From JAUNSR01 sp036655355 (GTDB lineage: Bacteria > Bacteroidota > Bacteroidia > Bacteroidales > JAUNSR01), in NCBI GenBank assembly GCA_036655355.1, contig JAVVQG010000010.1, positions 86,897 to 150,896 on the forward strand: DNA of 64,000 bases. Reading direction: 5' to 3'. Below the pieces are notes generated by a model that searched no databases, was not told where the DNA came from, and was given only the letters and a program-made list of their open reading frames with translations. Shown here one piece after another: positions 62,383-64,000 of the stretch (position 1 is its first letter; each line of letters starts with the position of its first letter). Made by a program: the position numbers and the translations under genes.

Positions 62383-62479
62383 TCTGTGTGTTGTTTGATT
62401 TTTTATATTCTTGTCAGATGCGCCATCTTTATACCTTCTATTGGATAACCCAACTTTAGATGAGCAATGGCGACTTCAT
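62383..62479 (-). repeat. Structured leader repeat, copy E (before the DUF3843-like gene)
   Basis: A 97-bp unit on the minus strand beginning ATGAAGTCGCCATTG, here a 7-codon mini-ORF MKSPLLI. The outer CGCCAT/ATGGCG stem and the inner CTCA/TGGG stem (compensated by G-U) are present; the TTATCC/GGTATAA stem has one bulge. It ends at the gene's ATG. It is the most divergent copy. Confidence 0.75.
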
Positions 62480-62544
62480 TTGTATGTTTTGGGATATCGC
62501 CTTATCCGCCCTTCCTTTTTCTTGTTCGTTTCTATAGATTTCGT

Positions 62545-62632
62545 TTCTATATATAATGTATAGCGTGCTATCGCATTCCCATCCTTCATCTTCTTTGCAA
62601 TGGGTTCACTTCTATATATAATGTATAGCGTG
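62545..62632. repeat. 23-bp direct repeat with internal near-palindrome, two copies
   Basis: TTCTATATATAATGTATAGC plus GTG occurs at 62545-62567 and 62610-62632, 65 bp apart. Each contains CTATA...TATAG. They lie in the 527-bp divergent gap between the DUF3843-like and OmpA genes and could be paired binding sites or promoters of a non-standard type. Confidence 0.7.
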
Positions 62633-62853
62633 ATTCAGTAGGTTTGGAACCAATAGCGGAGCGGGGAAGATAAAATGGAAACTTTTTGGTTCAGTATGCA
62701 AAACTACGACTAATTTTTGATTTTCTGATAGCTGTAACTGTGAGGGGAGGTGTCTGAAAACGATTTATCTTTTTATTAACAAAATAGATGACGGAAGTGT
62801 AATGAAGAGAATTCTCTTTACTTGAAAAAGTTCTTGAACAAATATCCGAGTTA

Positions 62854-62883
62854 TGATGTTATCTCTATGATTAAATAACATCA
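62854..62883. promoter_or_regulatory. Inverted repeat upstream of the OmpA lipoprotein gene
   Basis: TGATGTTAT and ATAACATCA are perfect 9-bp arms with a 12-bp spacer, ending 27 bp before the ATG. It is a possible operator or leader stem. Confidence 0.45.
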
Positions 62884-62909
62884 GTAATTAATCTTTAGAA
62901 GTATAGAAT

Positions 62910-63644
62910 ATGAAATCTTATCGTAATCTTTTTGTGGGTGCGATGTGTTTGAGTCTGTTGGTTCCGACAGGTTGTCAAACCTTTCAGAATATGAACAAGA
63001 CCGGGCAGAACGCAATCGTCGGAGGAGCTGCCGGTGGTGCAGTAGGAACAGGTATCGGCGCACTATTAGGTGGTGGTAAAGGAGCTTGGATCGGGGCGTT
63101 GATCGGGTCGGCTATCGGAGCCGGAGCCGGTGCAGCGATAGGACATCAGATGGATAAGCAGAAAGCTGAATTGGAAAATGAGTTGGCTTCTCTTCAGAAT
63201 CAGGTAAATCAGCAACAGCAAGAGATAAAAGTGGAGGAAGTGAAAGATAGTAATAACCTAAAAGCAATTAAAGTAGTTTTGGGTGATGCCATTCTGTTTA
63301 ATACCGGTTCATCTACTTTGAGTCCGGCTGCAGATGCGGCTTTATCAAAGATTGCTTATAATATGAAGCAGAATCCGGGATCTGTCATGACTATTGTGGG
63401 ATTTACAGACAATACGGGAACTTATGAACAGAATATGCAGTTATCATTGAAACGTGCACAAGCTGTAATGAATTATCTTACTTCGCAAGGTGTAGCTGCA
63501 AGTAGACTGAAAGCGATGGGAGAAGGATGGAATAATCCGGTTACCTCTAATTCGACCGCAGCGGGAAGAGCGCAGAATCGTCGTGTTGAATTGTATATTA
63601 CAGCAGGTGAGCAAATGATAAAAGAAGCTCAAAGTGGATATTAA
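62910..63644 (+). CDS. OmpA-family lipoprotein with glycine-zipper domain
   Basis: A 244-residue lipoprotein (lipobox PTGC, Cys22). Residues ~33-75 form a glycine-zipper membrane-associated segment (VGGAAGGAVGTGIGALLGGG ... IGSAIGAGAGAAIG). A coiled coil (LENELASLQNQVNQQQQEIK) follows, then an OmpA C-terminal peptidoglycan-binding domain with VGFTDNTGTYEQNMQLSLKRAQAV and GRAQNRRVELYI. It anchors the outer membrane to the cell wall. Its architecture resembles Pal/YiaD proteins. A terminator lies ~120 bp downstream. Confidence 0.92.
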   Translation: MKSYRNLFVGAMCLSLLVPTGCQTFQNMNKTGQNAIVGGAAGGAVGTGIGALLGGGKGAWIGALIGSAIGAGAGAAIGHQMDKQKAELENELASLQNQVNQQQQEIKVEEVKDSNNLKAIKVVLGDAILFNTGSSTLSPAADAALSKIAYNMKQNPGSVMTIVGFTDNTGTYEQNMQLSLKRAQAVMNYLTSQGVAASRLKAMGEGWNNPVTSNSTAAGRAQNRRVELYITAGEQMIKEAQSGY

Positions 63645-63767
63645 ATCGTACAAGAAGTTTTTGAAAGAAAATTGATTCTTCAGAAGTAGAACTTGAATGG
63701 TAGAAAAATAGTGTAATCGCGTTTTTATATTCTTCATTCATGCGTTCTAAATCGAATGTATATTGTA

Positions 63768-63820
63768 GATGACAGTGTGCTGAAAGCCTAAATATAGCAT
63801 GCTGTCATCTGATTTTTTAT
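63768..63820 (+). terminator. Terminator downstream of the OmpA lipoprotein gene
   Basis: GATGACAG and CTGTCATC (extended by TGCT/AGCA) form the stem, followed by TGATTTTTTAT. Confidence 0.7.
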
Positions 63821-63957
63821 ATTTCAGAGAGAGGAGTTGAGGTCGGATCATTGAAATTGGGATTTGAGATAACGATTTTGTGAAAAATGTTATAGAAGTA
63901 AATTGTTATTAATCAGAATGATGGTTTTGTCGTCCTCTTTTTATGAGAAAATAATTT

Positions 63958-63973
63958 ACGCAAACGCTTGCGT
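63958..63973. promoter_or_regulatory. PurR/LacI-type operator
   Basis: ACGCAAACGCTTGCGT is a 16-bp palindrome with a central CG. It differs at one base from the E. coli PurR consensus ACGCAAACGTTTGCGT. It overlaps the -33 box of the promoter at the window end. Confidence 0.6.
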
Positions 63974-63998
63974 GAATCAGAAAAAGCATCTACTTTTG
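63967..63998 (+). promoter_or_regulatory. Promoter at the window end, for a gene beyond it
   Basis: CTTG (63967-63970), a 20-bp spacer and TACTTTTG (63991-63998) match the Bacteroidota consensus. The regulated gene begins outside the window. Apart from the terminator and this promoter, 63645-64000 holds no gene I can see. Confidence 0.6.
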
Positions 63999-64000
63999 CA

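Overview
The window comes from a member of the Bacteroidota, most likely order Bacteroidales. The evidence is a SusC/SusD pair, BACON-domain surface lipoproteins, a MurF-Alr fusion, DUF4919 and GSCFA proteins, T9SS-like C-terminal tails, almost no Shine-Dalgarno sequences, and many promoters with the Bacteroidota -7 box TAnnTTTG and a -33 TTG-type box 19-21 bp upstream. I saw no rRNA, tRNA, CRISPR array or insertion sequence. The genus cannot be fixed from sequence alone.

Layout. 1-9.9 kb: the end of a SusC gene, then SusD, two surface lipoproteins (Fn3-like; BACON/discoidin-like) and a 1529-residue secreted papain-like protease with LamG and PKD domains. This looks like a locus for using a protein or glycoprotein. 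10-20 kb: an orphan cytoplasmic PAS histidine kinase, an AAA ATPase, pyruvate:ferredoxin oxidoreductase, a TsaC-like protein and a secreted OB-fold/chitobiase-like protein. 20.3-24 kb: serS, rpmA-rplU, an AlaX-like protein and small membrane proteins.

24.3-39.6 kb is the centre of interest: seven co-directional genes. They encode an ABC ATPase, an ABC permease fused to a degenerate M1-peptidase-like domain and a golvesin-like domain, a TolC-type channel, a lipoprotein adaptor, an RND pump, a second RND pump fused to an ABC ATPase, and an ABC-2 permease. Together they would supply a complete RND tripartite pump with two RND subunits and a complete heterodimeric ABC-2 transporter, tied together covalently by the RND-ABC fusion.

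39.7-64 kb: a MATE pump, a decayed stretch with 22-bp repeats, then mostly housekeeping genes: panB, fabI, murF-alr with a GSCFA protein, class I fumarase, SlyD-like PPIase, aroC, M20 dipeptidase, clostripain-like lipoprotein, gapA (with an overlooked 28-residue lipoprotein upstream), mscL, DUF4919 plus a Dna2-like helicase-nuclease, a DUF3843-like protein and an OmpA lipoprotein. The window ends in a promoter with a PurR/LacI-type operator.

The second unusual element is a roughly 95-nt repeat in five copies (before the RND-ABC fusion, twice before aroC, before the DUF4919 gene, and before the DUF3843-like gene on the minus strand). Each copy starts with a mini-ORF (mostly M-K-S-P-stop), can fold into an outer CGCCAT/ATGGCG stem enclosing two hairpins, and ends exactly at the start codon of the downstream gene.
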